A DNA stretch of 64,000 nucleotides from Gallionella sp. (GTDB lineage: Bacteria; Pseudomonadota; Gammaproteobacteria; Burkholderiales; Gallionellaceae). The notes under the pieces were generated by a model. It searched no databases. It had not been told where the DNA came from and saw only the letters and a program-made list of their open reading frames with translations. Both the position numbers and the translations under genes were made by a program. Positions within the stretch are counted from its first letter, which is position 1. Every line of letters begins with the position of its first letter. The stretch is taken from positions 1 to 64,000 of the forward strand of contig JAQTTV010000006.1 in NCBI GenBank assembly GCA_028710565.1, read 5' to 3'. Below, one piece after another: positions 9,236-18,514 of the stretch.

Positions 9236-11455
9236 TTATTTAACCTGCATCCCCGCTTGCGCACCGTCGTCAGGGCTGAGGATAAACAAACCTGAACCTT
9301 CGCCCGAAGCGGCTAAAACCATGCCTTCCGATAAGCCAAATTTCATTTTGCGCGGCGCAAGATTGGCGACCATGACGGTCATGCGCCCGACTAATGTGGC
9401 GGGATCATAAGCGGATTTAATGCCTGCAAACACCGTGCGCGTATTCGCTTCGCCTATATCCAAGGTCAATTTCAATAACTTCGCCGCGCCTTCAACGTGT
9501 TCCGCGTTGACGATTTTCGCCACGCGCAAATCCACTTTGTTGAAATCGTCGATGCTGATGGTGTCGGCGATTTTATTCCCCTCGCCCGCTTGCGGGAGAG
9601 GGGATAGGGGAGAGGGTAATTGCGCTTCGGCGTGGCGTGCAGGTGACGGTGTCGTGGGTTGCAAGCTTTCTTTATTTGCCTCTACCATGGCGGCGATCAA
9701 TTTTGGATCGAGGCGGGTCATCAAGTGAGCGTAGTCGTTGATGGTGTGAGCGAGCAACATCGCGCCACCTTGTGCTACACGCGTCCAGTTTTGGGCTTCA
9801 ATGTTGAAAAACTGTTCGACTTGGCTCGCTAGCGAGGGTAAAACGGGTTTGAGGAATACCGTGAGTTGCAAAAACAAATTGAGTGCGACGGTGCAAACTT
9901 CGTGCAACTGGGCTTCCGCATCGGGTTGCTTTGCCAATACCCATGGCTTTAGCTCATCGACATAGCGATTGGCTTCATTGGCGACCGCCATGATTTCGCG
10001 CAGGGCTTTGCCATAGTCTCTGTCGTCAAAGGCTTTGCAAATGGTGGTGGCGCGAGCGGTTTCGCCATCAAATAGCGCATTTTTCAGCCATTGTTGCGCG
10101 TCATCGGATAGTGTGGCGCAGAGTTTTCCGCCAAAGCGTTTGCTGATAAACGGTGCGCAGCGGCTGGCGATATTGATAAATTTCCCCACCAAATCGCTGT
10201 TCACCTTCGCCACAAAGTCTTCCAAGCTCAGGTCGATGTCTTCCATTGTGCCGTTGAGTTTTGAGGCGTAGTAGTAGCGCAAATACTCAGGATTCAGTCC
10301 TTGTTTTAAATAGCTATCAGCGGTGATAAATGTGCCGCGTGATTTGCTCATTTTTTCGCCGTTGACGGTTAAGAAGCCGTGAGCGAACAGCTTAGTCGGG
10401 GTGCGGAAACCTGCGTGTTCTAGCATCGCTGGCCAAAATAGGGCGTGGAAATACAGGATGTCTTTGCCGATAAAATGATACAGCTCGGTACCCGATTGCG
10501 CGGCTTTTTCCTTGTTCCAGAATTCGTCGAAGTCAATTGGTGCGCCAACACCCTCTCCCCCGACCCCTCTCCCGCCAGCGGGAGAGGGGAGAGTTGACTC
10601 CCTCTCCCTTTGGGAGAGGGTTGGGGTGAGGGTGTTGCATAACTTTTGGAAGCTGCCCATGTAGCCGACGGGCGCGTCTAGCCAAACGTAAAAATACTTG
10701 CCAGGTGCGTCGGGGATTTCAAAGCCAAAATACGGCGCATCGCGGGAAATGTCCCAGTCGGAGAGTTTGTTTTCGCCTTCCGCGCCCAGCCATTCCTGCA
10801 TTTTGTTGGCGGCTTCGGCTTGCAAACTGCCGCTGCGCGTCCAAGTGCGCAAAAATTGTTGGCAAGATTCCGCCGAGAGTTTGAAAAAATAATGGTCGGA
10901 ACTGCGGCGTTCGGGCTGCGCGCCCGATACAGCGGAGTAGGGGTTAATCAGTTCCGTGGGTGAATAGGTCGTACCGCAGGCTTCGCAATTGTCGCCGTAT
11001 TGGTCTTTGGCGTGGCATTTCGGGCATTCGCCTTTGATAAAACGGTCGGGCAGGAACATATTTTTGACGGGGTCGTAAAATTGCTCAACGGCACGAATTT
11101 CAACCAGTCCCGCATCGCGCAAGGTGCGATAAATCGTCTGCGCATAGTGTTTGGTTTCCGCGCTGTTGGTGCTGCCGTAATGGTCAAATTGCACCCCAAA
11201 ACCGTCAAAATCAGCTTTGTGTTCGTGCCAAACGCGGTCTATCAATTGTTCGGGTGTGATACCTTCTTTTTCGGCGCGCAACATAATCGGCGTACCATGC
11301 GTGTCGTCAGCACAGACATAGTGAACTTGATGTCCTTGCATTTTCTGAAATCTAACCCAAATATCTGTTTGAATATATTCAACTAAATGCCCAAGGTGTA
11401 TGCTGCCGTTGGCGTAAGGGAGGGCGGAGGTGACCAGAATTTTGCGAGTAGCCAT
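9236..11455 (-). CDS. metG: Methionyl-tRNA synthetase with in-frame repeat insertions
   Basis: This class I synthetase charges tRNA-Met. The 739-residue product has the HIGH-type motif (HLGH, residue about 24), the four-cysteine zinc knuckle ([18 protein letters not shown]), the KMSKS loop (GEKMSKSRG) and the C-terminal tRNA-binding domain ([16 protein letters not shown]). I set the start at [10 protein letters not shown] because homologues begin there. The frame stays open for a further 123 codons upstream. It is about 60 residues longer than E. coli MetG. Two extra stretches are translated palindromic repeats: residues about 272-302 inside the catalytic half, and about 605-625 in the linker before the tRNA-binding domain. 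Confidence 0.95.
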   Translation of the reverse strand: MATRKILVTSALPYANGSIHLGHLVEYIQTDIWVRFQKMQGHQVHYVCADDTHGTPIMLRAEKEGITPEQLIDRVWHEHKADFDGFGVQFDHYGSTNSAETKHYAQTIYRTLRDAGLVEIRAVEQFYDPVKNMFLPDRFIKGECPKCHAKDQYGDNCEACGTTYSPTELINPYSAVSGAQPERRSSDHYFFKLSAESCQQFLRTWTRSGSLQAEAANKMQEWLGAEGENKLSDWDISRDAPYFGFEIPDAPGKYFYVWLDAPVGYMGSFQKLCNTLTPTLSQRERESTLPSPAGGRGVGGEGVGAPIDFDEFWNKEKAAQSGTELYHFIGKDILYFHALFWPAMLEHAGFRTPTKLFAHGFLTVNGEKMSKSRGTFITADSYLKQGLNPEYLRYYYASKLNGTMEDIDLSLEDFVAKVNSDLVGKFINIASRCAPFISKRFGGKLCATLSDDAQQWLKNALFDGETARATTICKAFDDRDYGKALREIMAVANEANRYVDELKPWVLAKQPDAEAQLHEVCTVALNLFLQLTVFLKPVLPSLASQVEQFFNIEAQNWTRVAQGGAMLLAHTINDYAHLMTRLDPKLIAAMVEANKESLQPTTPSPARHAEAQLPSPLSPLPQAGEGNKIADTISIDDFNKVDLRVAKIVNAEHVEGAAKLLKLTLDIGEANTRTVFAGIKSAYDPATLVGRMTVMVANLAPRKMKFGLSEGMVLAASGEGSGLFILSPDDGAQAGMQVK
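9577..9619. repeat. Palindromic G/C repeat inside metG (linker)
   Basis: A CCCTCGCCC...GGGAGAGGGG-type palindrome with a second GGGGAGAGGG arm sits in the coding sequence between the anticodon-binding and C-terminal tRNA-binding domains of MetG. The reading frame is kept. Related units occur at 10549, 26878, 31928, 35220, 37945 and 61958. Confidence 0.75.
10549..10636. repeat. Double palindromic G/C repeat inside the metG catalytic region
   Basis: Two adjacent hairpins, CCTCTCCCGCCAGCGGGAGAGG and CCCTCTCCCTTTGGGAGAGGG in structure, are separated by a short spacer and flanked by ACCCTC/GAGGGT arms. They are translated in frame as a Ser/Arg/Gly/Glu-rich insert between the '[10 protein letters not shown]' and '[10 protein letters not shown]' parts of MetG. 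Confidence 0.85.
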
Positions 11456-11882
11456 GGTGATAAGTGTGCCGAAATGCGGGAAAGAGGCGAATTCTAACAA
11501 ATCGTGGGGGAGGAAGGCGAATTGCTTTGGAATGCATTTGAGGCGAATGGTATTGGTTGGATGTGATCCGAGTGCTTGACACGCGATTTTAAATAAAGGG
11601 ATGTCATCTTGGAAATCCATAAATGTGCTGTTTTTCGCGTGGAATTTATCCTTGAGTTCCTTTTGCCATGCGGCTTGCGCGTGATATTTTTGTGTTGTTG
11701 ATATATTATGCGGCGGTATTCCGAGTTGCTTGAAATCTTGGGGGCTGGGATTGCAATATTTTTGGACCCAATTTATTGCTTGATGTTGTTTGCCATTTGT
11801 TTTAGGTAAAGTGATAGGTTGGTTTTACATGTTAGGGCGCTGCGGCAACGCCACCATTGCCGCATCTGAGAAAGGGAGAAGC

Positions 11883-13346
11883 ATGAAACGAATTATTCAA
11901 CTACTGACGTTGGTCAGCTTTGCTGTACCCGCAATTTCGCAGGCTGCGGATGGGGACGCGTTCAAACAAAATCGTAAGTTTCCACCTGGCGTGTATGAGG
12001 CCGTGACCGATGCAAGCGTATATTTTGATATTGATCGTGCAGCGATCGAAAAAGGTGTGGTCATTAAAAAAGGGACACGGATTAACGTTTATACAGCGGG
12101 TAATCATTCCACAAGATCCCCTTCTTTTGACTGGTTTAGTTTGAGCGAAACGCAAAATTGCAACAGCAGTTTATTGCCTTGGGATCGTTTCGCTTGGGCG
12201 GGCGTGATGAAGAAAGATTTTTATCGCGTAGGTAATTTGCCTAAACCCGTTTACAGAAATGGGTTGGTCAGCAATTGTGAAACGGGTAATGTGGACGCAA
12301 CTGCCGCAAATGCGGATAGTGCCTTTGGTACTTCGGACTATGCAGCGGGCAGCGCGGGTAATAGCGGTGCGATGCTAACCATTAGGGAGGCTCCTCGCGC
12401 GACTCAACCTGAGAAGAATGTGACCTCACGTCAAGTTGTTGAGGTGACAGGGAAAATTGAGCAAGAAAATAATGCGGCGGGTGGTAACTACTGGGTCAAT
12501 GGTGGTAAAGGCAAGCAATACACCTTGGGCTACTTGCGTGATTTAGATGAAGACACCCAAAATCAATTGAATCGCTTGGTTAAATCAGGCGTATCTGTCA
12601 CGGTTAAAGGGACATTGAAGTCTTGGAATGATGGCAGCACTTCATTTGATAATTCACAACCTGTTTATGTGAATCTGTTGGTGATTAAAGAATCTGCTCA
12701 GTTTGGGGCTAGAAACCCAGGTGGAAATGCAAACAATCAACGCGCCATCGAAGTGGTGGGTAAGGTTTCCTTTGGTACGAACGCGGCAGGCAGTAATTTC
12801 TGGATTGACGGTGGGCGTGGCAAGCAGTTTATCTTGGGTTATTACCGTGATTTAGATGAAGAAACCCAGAGCCAATTGGGTCGTTTAGCAGACTCAGGCG
12901 CAACCATTACAGCTAAGGGTGTGATGCGCTCTTGGGCTGATGGAAGTTCTTCGTTTGACAATAGCCAAGCGGTGACTTTGTTCTTTGTGGTCAAAAAGGA
13001 CAGTTATGCAAATTCTGGGAACTACGGTAATCAAGGTGGCAACAACAACCAAGGTGGATACGATAACCAAAATGGCAATGCAGTCTCACGTCGTTCCGCA
13101 TCTGTAACGGGGCAGGTTGTATTTGGTAATAATGCAGCAGGCGGTAATTACTGGATTAATGATGGCCGTGGTAAGCAGTACACCCTAGGTTATGTGCGTG
13201 ATCTCGATCAAACGACGCAAGATCAACTCAGTCGCTTAGCGGATACGGGTGACAAAGTAACCGTGAAGGGTACGATGAAGACTTGGAGAGATGGTACAGC
13301 TTCATTTGATAATTCACAACCTATCAGCATCTACAAAACACGATAA
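11883..13346 (+). CDS. Exported protein with three tandem OB-like domains
   Basis: The 487-residue product starts at the ATG preceded by AAAGGGAGAAGC; this gives a clean signal peptide (MKRIIQLLTLVSFAVPAISQA), so it should be periplasmic or secreted. After an N-terminal domain (residues about 25-160) come three copies of an 80-85-residue module at about 183-270, 288-370 and 405-487. Each carries the pattern V.G....NAAG.NYW, G.GKQYTLGY.RDLD, TQ.QL.RL, VTVKGT, W.DG and SFDNSQ. The strand-rich pattern suggests an OB-like fold (inference). I do not recognise the family. A strong terminator follows directly. Confidence 0.7.
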   Translation: MKRIIQLLTLVSFAVPAISQAADGDAFKQNRKFPPGVYEAVTDASVYFDIDRAAIEKGVVIKKGTRINVYTAGNHSTRSPSFDWFSLSETQNCNSSLLPWDRFAWAGVMKKDFYRVGNLPKPVYRNGLVSNCETGNVDATAANADSAFGTSDYAAGSAGNSGAMLTIREAPRATQPEKNVTSRQVVEVTGKIEQENNAAGGNYWVNGGKGKQYTLGYLRDLDEDTQNQLNRLVKSGVSVTVKGTLKSWNDGSTSFDNSQPVYVNLLVIKESAQFGARNPGGNANNQRAIEVVGKVSFGTNAAGSNFWIDGGRGKQFILGYYRDLDEETQSQLGRLADSGATITAKGVMRSWADGSSSFDNSQAVTLFFVVKKDSYANSGNYGNQGGNNNQGGYDNQNGNAVSRRSASVTGQVVFGNNAAGGNYWINDGRGKQYTLGYVRDLDQTTQDQLSRLADTGDKVTVKGTMKTWRDGTASFDNSQPISIYKTR

Positions 13347-13400
13347 TACATCGATTGGTCATCAGCGATTGTGGTGACCAAGTGCACATCGGTTTACACT

Positions 13401-13438
13401 GCTCGCGCTTCGCTTTTGCGAATCGCGAGCATTTTTTT
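13401..13438 (+). terminator. Rho-independent terminator after the three-module protein
   Basis: A GCTCGCG arm and CGCGAGC arm enclose an inner TTCGC-TTTT-GCGAA stem, followed by a run of seven T. Confidence 0.9.
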
Positions 13439-13499
13439 GCTTGTTTAATCCATCGGCAAAGCGATGGTTTTTCATCAATTCTTATGAGGAGTGCATAAC

Positions 13500-14345
13500 A
13501 TGGCTATTTTTGATAATCAAAGTGGCATCGCCCGAAAGTTGCCCAGTTTTCCAATCGTGAAATGGCTGATTGTGGCGGCGATATTTTTTGTCGTGGTGTT
13601 GCCTCTGGTTAACCCTTTGGTGGTCATACAAGCAGGGCATCGCGGGGTGATTACTACCTTTGGTAAGGTGACGCAGGAGGTGTTGGGTGAAGGGCTGCAT
13701 ATTCGTATTCCCTTTGTTCAAGAAGTGCATCAAATTAGTGTGCAAATTCAAAAGGGCGAAGGGGATGGTGATTCTGCATCCAAAGATTTGCAATCGGTCC
13801 ATACCAAAGTGGCAATCAACTTTCATCTAGTGGCTGATCGTGTTGCGGAAACGTTCCAATCGGTGGGTAATCTTTCTACCGTTGGGGATCGCATCATTGT
13901 CCCCGCCGTGCAGGAAGCGGTGAAGGCAACGACCGCAAAATACACTGCTGAAGAGTTGATTAGCAAGCGTGCTGAAGTGCGTGATTTAATCAGCTCAACA
14001 CTCAAAGAACGGATGAATCGGCATGGTATTGCGATTGACGAAGTGTCGATAGTCAATTTTGCGTTTTCCCCTAGTTTTAATCAGGCGATTGAAGCAAAGA
14101 CAACTGCAGAACAGCTCAAGCTAAAGGCAGAGCGTGATTTACAACGGATTGAGGTTGAAGCAAAGCAAAAAGTAGCGAGTGCTAAGGCGGAGGCGGAATC
14201 ATTGTCCTTGCAGCGTGCGCAGGTGACACCAGAAATGATCCGTTTGAGAGAAGTAGAGAATCAAAGTGAAGCGATTAAAAAATGGGATGGGCACTTGCCT
14301 AATGTAACAGGGGGGGCAATTCCCTTTATCAATGTGACGAAATAG
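13500..14345 (+). CDS. Prohibitin / SPFH-domain membrane protein
   Basis: The 281-residue protein has one N-terminal membrane anchor (about residues 22-42, IVAAIFFVVVLPLVNPLVV) and then an SPFH/prohibitin domain ('QAGHRGVITTFGKV' start) ending in a long Glu/Lys/Ala-rich coiled coil (about 195-255). I chose ATG 13500 over the GTG nine bases earlier, because TATGAGGA is spaced correctly for it. Such proteins form large membrane-associated ring assemblies that act with proteases or in membrane organisation. It stands alone between a terminator and the cco locus. Confidence 0.9.
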   Translation: MAIFDNQSGIARKLPSFPIVKWLIVAAIFFVVVLPLVNPLVVIQAGHRGVITTFGKVTQEVLGEGLHIRIPFVQEVHQISVQIQKGEGDGDSASKDLQSVHTKVAINFHLVADRVAETFQSVGNLSTVGDRIIVPAVQEAVKATTAKYTAEELISKRAEVRDLISSTLKERMNRHGIAIDEVSIVNFAFSPSFNQAIEAKTTAEQLKLKAERDLQRIEVEAKQKVASAKAEAESLSLQRAQVTPEMIRLREVENQSEAIKKWDGHLPNVTGGAIPFINVTK

Positions 14346-14740
14346 GCGAGCGGTGCAAACTCAATTCAAAAATAAGATGTATACATATGCTTTTGTCAAG
14401 AGGGTGTGGGTTGACGGTAATTTTGGGTTGGTATTGATGTTTTGATGGAAAGTTCAATATTACTGATAATAAAGATTGACTGAGGGCTGTGGTTATTAAA
14501 CAATAAATTTGTGTTGCAACTTGTTGTTAAATTAAAATTATATCTTATATTCGTAGGAATTTAAGTTGAGTTTAATAGATTGGTATAGGTGTATTTAAAG
14601 CGTTTTTTTCTTTACTCGAACCTAATGGATGTGCAATGATTGCGCGGCTGCAAAAAGCTGTCATAAGAGATGGTCCTTTTACCCTGAAGTTTAGTGTAGA
14701 TAACCATCGTTTTTTTAACTTGCTCTCGGGAGGAGATACT
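14346..14740. other. Leader region before ccoN, no gene seen
   Basis: This 395-base AT-rich stretch must hold the promoter of the cbb3 operon. I looked for an FNR/ANR site (TTGAT N4 ATCAA) and found only half sites, for example TTGATG near 14433. A TTGACT-type -35 near 14475 with a weak AACAAT -10 is possible. An upstream ATG at 14636 is in frame with ccoN but lacks a ribosome site. Confidence 0.4.
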
Positions 14741-16171
14741 GTGGAAGCGACAAAAGCGACACCAGTAAAGTACGATATGGATGTGGTGCGATGGTTTACT
14801 ATCGCAGCCGTCATTTATGCGGTTGTAGGTACGTTGATCGGTGTGTATGTTGCATCGGAATTGGCGTGGCCTTTTTTAAACTTTGACATTCCTGAAATTA
14901 CATTCGGGCGTCTGCGTCCACTGCATACCAATGCGGTGATTTTTGCGTTTGGTGGTTGTGTGTTGATGGCAACTGGGTACTACATCGTGCAACGCACGGG
15001 TCAAACCAAGTTGTGGAGCAATAAGCTGGCATGGTTCAATTTCTGGGGTTGGAATTTGATCATCGTGCTAGCAGTGATTACTTTGCCTATGGGATTGTCC
15101 GAAGGTAAAGAATACGCTGAGCTGCCATGGTGGGTAGATATCATGATTGCGGTTGTTTGGCTGTCCTTTGGTTTGAATCACATCATGACCACGGCAATCC
15201 GCAAGACATCTCACATCTATGTGTCCAACTGGTTCACCATGGGCATGATCGTGATGATCACGTATCTGCATGTTGTGAATAGCTTGGCAATTCCTGTCGA
15301 TATGGCAACTTCCTACTCCATCTATTCTGGCGTTCAAGACGCTATGATTCAATGGTGGTGGGGTCATAATGCAGTGGGTTTCTACCTGACAGGTGGTTTC
15401 CTTGGCATTATGTACTACTTCATTCCTAAGCAATCTGGTCGCCCAGTGTTCTCGTATCGTTTGTCTGTGTTGCACTTCTGGACATTGACTTTCGGCTACG
15501 TATGGTTGGGTGCTCACCATTTGCAATACACAGCTTTGCCTGACTGGACTGGTTCCTTGGGTGCAGCGGTATCCTTAGCGATGATCATCCCATCTTGGGG
15601 TGGTGCGATGAACGGTATGATGACTTTGTCTGGTGCATGGGACAAATTGCGCACTGACTACATCTTGCGTTTCTTGGTAACAGCGATGGCTTTCTACGCG
15701 ATGTCAACATTTGACGGTCCTGTGATGGCGATTAAGACAGTGAATGCCTTGTCACACTATACAGACTGGACAGTGGGTCACGTGCATGCAGGTGCATTGG
15801 GCTGGATGTCTATGATCTCCTTCGGCGCGATCTATCACATGGTTAAGAAGCTTTGGAATACAGAAATGTACTCTGAAAAGCTGGTGAACGTGCACTTCTG
15901 GATTGCCTTGGTTGGTGCGGTGACTTACATCGTTGCAATGTGGGTATCTGGGATTATGCAAGGTCTGATGTGGCGTGACTACGATGAGTTCGGTACGTTG
16001 ACATATACATTTGTTGAATCTGTTTCTGCTATGCACCCATACTATGTAATGCGTGCTGTTGGTGGTGCAATCTTCAATTTGGGTACATGGATCATGTTGT
16101 ACAACGTGGTGATGACTGTGCGTCAAGCGAGTGCTGTACGCGGCGTAAATGCTGTTCCAGCTAAAGCATAA
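14741..16171 (+). CDS. ccoN: cbb3-type cytochrome c oxidase subunit I
   Basis: This is the catalytic haem-copper subunit of the high-affinity terminal oxidase, with 476 residues and about 12 membrane helices. Conserved histidines are visible in 'PLHTNAV', '[10 protein letters not shown]', '[11 protein letters not shown]' and '[10 protein letters not shown]'. I chose the GTG at 14741: a strong GGGAGGAG site precedes it and the resulting length matches other CcoN proteins. The in-frame ATG 35 codons earlier would add a tail without family resemblance. First gene of ccoNOQP. Confidence 0.96.
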   Translation: MEATKATPVKYDMDVVRWFTIAAVIYAVVGTLIGVYVASELAWPFLNFDIPEITFGRLRPLHTNAVIFAFGGCVLMATGYYIVQRTGQTKLWSNKLAWFNFWGWNLIIVLAVITLPMGLSEGKEYAELPWWVDIMIAVVWLSFGLNHIMTTAIRKTSHIYVSNWFTMGMIVMITYLHVVNSLAIPVDMATSYSIYSGVQDAMIQWWWGHNAVGFYLTGGFLGIMYYFIPKQSGRPVFSYRLSVLHFWTLTFGYVWLGAHHLQYTALPDWTGSLGAAVSLAMIIPSWGGAMNGMMTLSGAWDKLRTDYILRFLVTAMAFYAMSTFDGPVMAIKTVNALSHYTDWTVGHVHAGALGWMSMISFGAIYHMVKKLWNTEMYSEKLVNVHFWIALVGAVTYIVAMWVSGIMQGLMWRDYDEFGTLTYTFVESVSAMHPYYVMRAVGGAIFNLGTWIMLYNVVMTVRQASAVRGVNAVPAKA

Positions 16172-16184
16172 GGGGAGAGAAAAC

Positions 16185-16982
16185 ATGTCTGATCATGATC
16201 ATATTTATTCAACCAAGCTACAGGACAAAATTGAGCGCAATACGCTCCTGATGTTCGTATTTACCGCTGTTGCAGTGGCGGTGGGCGGTATCGTTGAAAT
16301 TGTGCCATTGTTCTACTTACCTAATACTGGTATGAACGGTGGGGATGGTACCTACAACAATACGCAGCATAAAGATTTGCAAGGTAAAGTTATTCCGATG
16401 GATAAAATCATCTGGAATCCAACTACTTCCGAGCACAAAACGCTTGCTGATTGGCAACCTGGTGATGGTGTACGTCCATACACCGCTTTAGAAACAGCGG
16501 GTCGTCAGGTTTATATCCGTGAAGGTTGTTTCTTGTGTCACTCACAAATGATTCGCCCATTCCGTGATGAGAAAGATCGTTATGGTCACTACTCAATCGC
16601 AGAAGAATCCATGTATGACCATACATATCAATGGGGTTCCAAGCGTACGGGTCCTGATATTGCTCGCGTAGGCGGCAAATACTCAGACGAGTGGCATCGC
16701 AAGCATTTGAAATATCCACGTGATGTTGTGCCTGAATCGGTTATGCCTAACTTCTTCTTCTTGGAAAAAAATCCAGTTGATACAGTTAAAACCGTTAAGA
16801 CACTGGAAGTCATGACTAAAATGCCATTTAATCCTGTTCCTACAACCATCTACACACCTGCGTATCTCGCTGGTGCTGCAGCTGAGTTGGAAGGAAAAAC
16901 AGAAATGGATGCGGTCATCGCTTACCTACAATCCTTGGGTAATCACGTCAAGTTCGAGAAAGGTGTGAACTACCGTGACTAA
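16185..16982 (+). CDS. ccoO: cbb3 oxidase monohaem subunit II
   Basis: The 265-residue membrane-anchored c-type cytochrome passes electrons to CcoN. One N-terminal membrane helix (about 25-47) is followed by a single CxxCH haem site (CFLCH, about 115-119), and methionines that may act as axial ligand follow (SVMPNF). The start is the ATG behind AGGGGAGAGA, 13 bases after the ccoN stop. The end overlaps the start of ccoQ. It is slightly longer than many homologues because of an insertion after the anchor. Confidence 0.96.
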   Translation: MSDHDHIYSTKLQDKIERNTLLMFVFTAVAVAVGGIVEIVPLFYLPNTGMNGGDGTYNNTQHKDLQGKVIPMDKIIWNPTTSEHKTLADWQPGDGVRPYTALETAGRQVYIREGCFLCHSQMIRPFRDEKDRYGHYSIAEESMYDHTYQWGSKRTGPDIARVGGKYSDEWHRKHLKYPRDVVPESVMPNFFFLEKNPVDTVKTVKTLEVMTKMPFNPVPTTIYTPAYLAGAAAELEGKTEMDAVIAYLQSLGNHVKFEKGVNYRD

Positions 16983-17187
16983 ACTGATGGAATACTTTCA
17001 CACGGACTGGGCCGCTTTAACCAACAACGATTGGCAAGGGGTAATCTTCACCGTGGCAGCATTTGTGGCGATGATTGTCGTCTATGTGATGGTGTTCAAT
17101 CCAAAGAACAAGGACGCTTTCGAAGCGCAGCGCGATATGGCACTGCGTGAAGAAAGCGAGTACAACAAATCGGGAGATAAAAAATGA
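16975..17187 (+). CDS. ccoQ: cbb3 oxidase small subunit CcoQ
   Basis: A 70-residue protein with one membrane helix (about 22-43, GVIFTVAAFVAMIVVYVMVFNP) and a charged cytoplasmic tail, as in CcoQ/FixQ, which stabilises the oxidase complex. The start is GTG, overlapping the ccoO stop by eight bases; an ATG four codons later lacks a suitably spaced ribosome site. Its stop overlaps the start of ccoP (ATGA). Confidence 0.9.
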   Translation: MTKLMEYFHTDWAALTNNDWQGVIFTVAAFVAMIVVYVMVFNPKNKDAFEAQRDMALREESEYNKSGDKK

Positions 17188-18182
17188 GTGAAAATCACAA
17201 CTCCGCTGGTGGTGTACCTACCACGGGGCATGTATGGGATGACGACTTGGCAGACTTTACCAATCAGCCGCCTAAGTGGTGGATGATCGGTTTAACAGCC
17301 AGTGCAATTTGGGTGGTACTGTACTTCACTATGTATCCAGCACTTCCTTTTGCTGCTACTGGTACATTCTTTAGCGGTGTTGGTTTGCCAGGTTCTGGTC
17401 AATGGACAGCGATTAAAGAGTTGGCAGAAGACCAAAAGGTGTTGGATGATGCGCGTAAACAGTACGAAGACAAGTTGGAGTCTATGACACCTGCTGCAAT
17501 TTTGGCAGATTCAGCTTTAACTGAGTACGTCACACGTTCTGGTAAAGTGTTGTTCAGTGACAATTGTGCGGGCTGCCATGGACAAAATGGTATTGGTTCT
17601 GTGCAAAATGGCGACAAGTTTGCTAAGCGCGAACAAGGTTTGATGGCTCCAATCCTGTTGGATGATGACTGGTTGTATGGTGGTGAAATCAATGCCATTC
17701 ATGAAACCATCACGGGCGGTCGTCAAGGTATGATGACTGCACATAAGGAAACTTTATCTGCTCAACAAATTGACGATGTTGCAAAATACGTTAAGGCTTT
17801 GAGCGAAGGTAGTGGAGACTCTGAAGCAGCTGGTAAGAAAGTATTCACTGAAAGTGACTGTACAGCTTGTCACGGTGGTGATGCAAAAGGGATCGCAGCA
17901 ATGGGTTCTGCTAACCTGACTGACAAGGTGTGGCGTTTTGATGGTTCTTTGGAAGGCATCAAACAAACCATCACTTACGGCGTGAACTCTGGTGATGCTG
18001 ACGCACGTGTAGCTGTTATGCCTAACTTCACAACAGCTGGCAAATTGTCTGCTACTGAAATGAAAAAACTAGCAGTTTATGTGTATAAGTTTGGTGGCGG
18101 TAAAGCCGAAGAAGCTGCGCCTGTCGCTGCTGCAGCGGCTCCAGCTTCTGCAGTTGAACCAGTTGCTCCAGCAGCTAAGTAA
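17184..18182 (+). CDS. ccoP: cbb3 oxidase dihaem subunit III
   Basis: The 332-residue dihaem c-type cytochrome is the electron entry point of the cbb3 oxidase. A conserved N-terminal segment ('WDDDLADFTNQPPKWW') precedes one membrane helix. Two cytochrome c domains carry CAGCH (about residue 127) and CTACH (about 226). The C-terminus is an Ala/Pro-rich tail. It overlaps ccoQ by four bases. Confidence 0.96.
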   Translation: MSENHNSAGGVPTTGHVWDDDLADFTNQPPKWWMIGLTASAIWVVLYFTMYPALPFAATGTFFSGVGLPGSGQWTAIKELAEDQKVLDDARKQYEDKLESMTPAAILADSALTEYVTRSGKVLFSDNCAGCHGQNGIGSVQNGDKFAKREQGLMAPILLDDDWLYGGEINAIHETITGGRQGMMTAHKETLSAQQIDDVAKYVKALSEGSGDSEAAGKKVFTESDCTACHGGDAKGIAAMGSANLTDKVWRFDGSLEGIKQTITYGVNSGDADARVAVMPNFTTAGKLSATEMKKLAVYVYKFGGGKAEEAAPVAAAAAPASAVEPVAPAAK

Positions 18183-18193
18183 ATGTCCATTTA

Positions 18194-18223
18194 TCTGCAC
18201 GGTGCGAGCTGTGCAGATTTTTT
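18194..18223 (+). terminator. Terminator or attenuator between ccoP and the small membrane gene
   Basis: TCTGCAC pairs with GTGCAGA across a ten-base loop and is followed by six T. It sits 11 bases after the ccoP stop, so a fraction of transcripts should end here before the next small gene. Confidence 0.75.
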
Positions 18224-18237
18224 GAAAGGAAATCAAA

Positions 18238-18360
18238 ATGTCACATGATTTTGTATATTGGGGCTTGATGATCGGTACAGCTGGTGCGTTTGGTGCCGTG
18301 ATCGCTGCATTGAGTTGGTTGTTTTATAACGCGAAAGTTAAAAATCGCGGCGATAAGTAA
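18238..18360 (+). CDS. Small single-helix membrane protein, possible CcoM-like subunit
   Basis: A 40-codon frame with a good GAAAGGA ribosome site encodes one membrane helix (about residues 8-32; 'LMIGTAGAFGAVIAALSWLFY') and a lysine-rich end. It lies between two terminators directly after ccoP. Small one-helix subunits (CcoM) accompany some cbb3 oxidases; assignment to that role is by position and shape only, because such short proteins cannot be matched by eye. Confidence 0.65.
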   Translation: MSHDFVYWGLMIGTAGAFGAVIAALSWLFYNAKVKNRGDK

Positions 18361-18376
18361 TTTAGACACTCCAATA

Positions 18377-18406
18377 AAAGGAGGAGGATCACCTCCTCCT
18401 TTTTTA
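18377..18406 (+). terminator. Rho-independent terminator closing the cco structural operon
   Basis: A perfect AGGAGGAGG / CCTCCTCCT hairpin with a four-base loop is followed by six T. It lies 16 bases after the small membrane gene. Confidence 0.92.
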
Positions 18407-18514
18407 TTCCCCAAAGTTATAGGGACACACTGTGTAATTTTTTGTACGTTCAGAATTTGTACAGCGTATTCTTTGAAGTAGAGCCACTAAGTGGCATATC
18501 ATTAGGAGCAGAGC

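Noticed and set aside
14346-14740. FNR/ANR box for the cbb3 operon
   Set aside because: Only half sites; no TTGAT N4 ATCAA palindrome found by eye.
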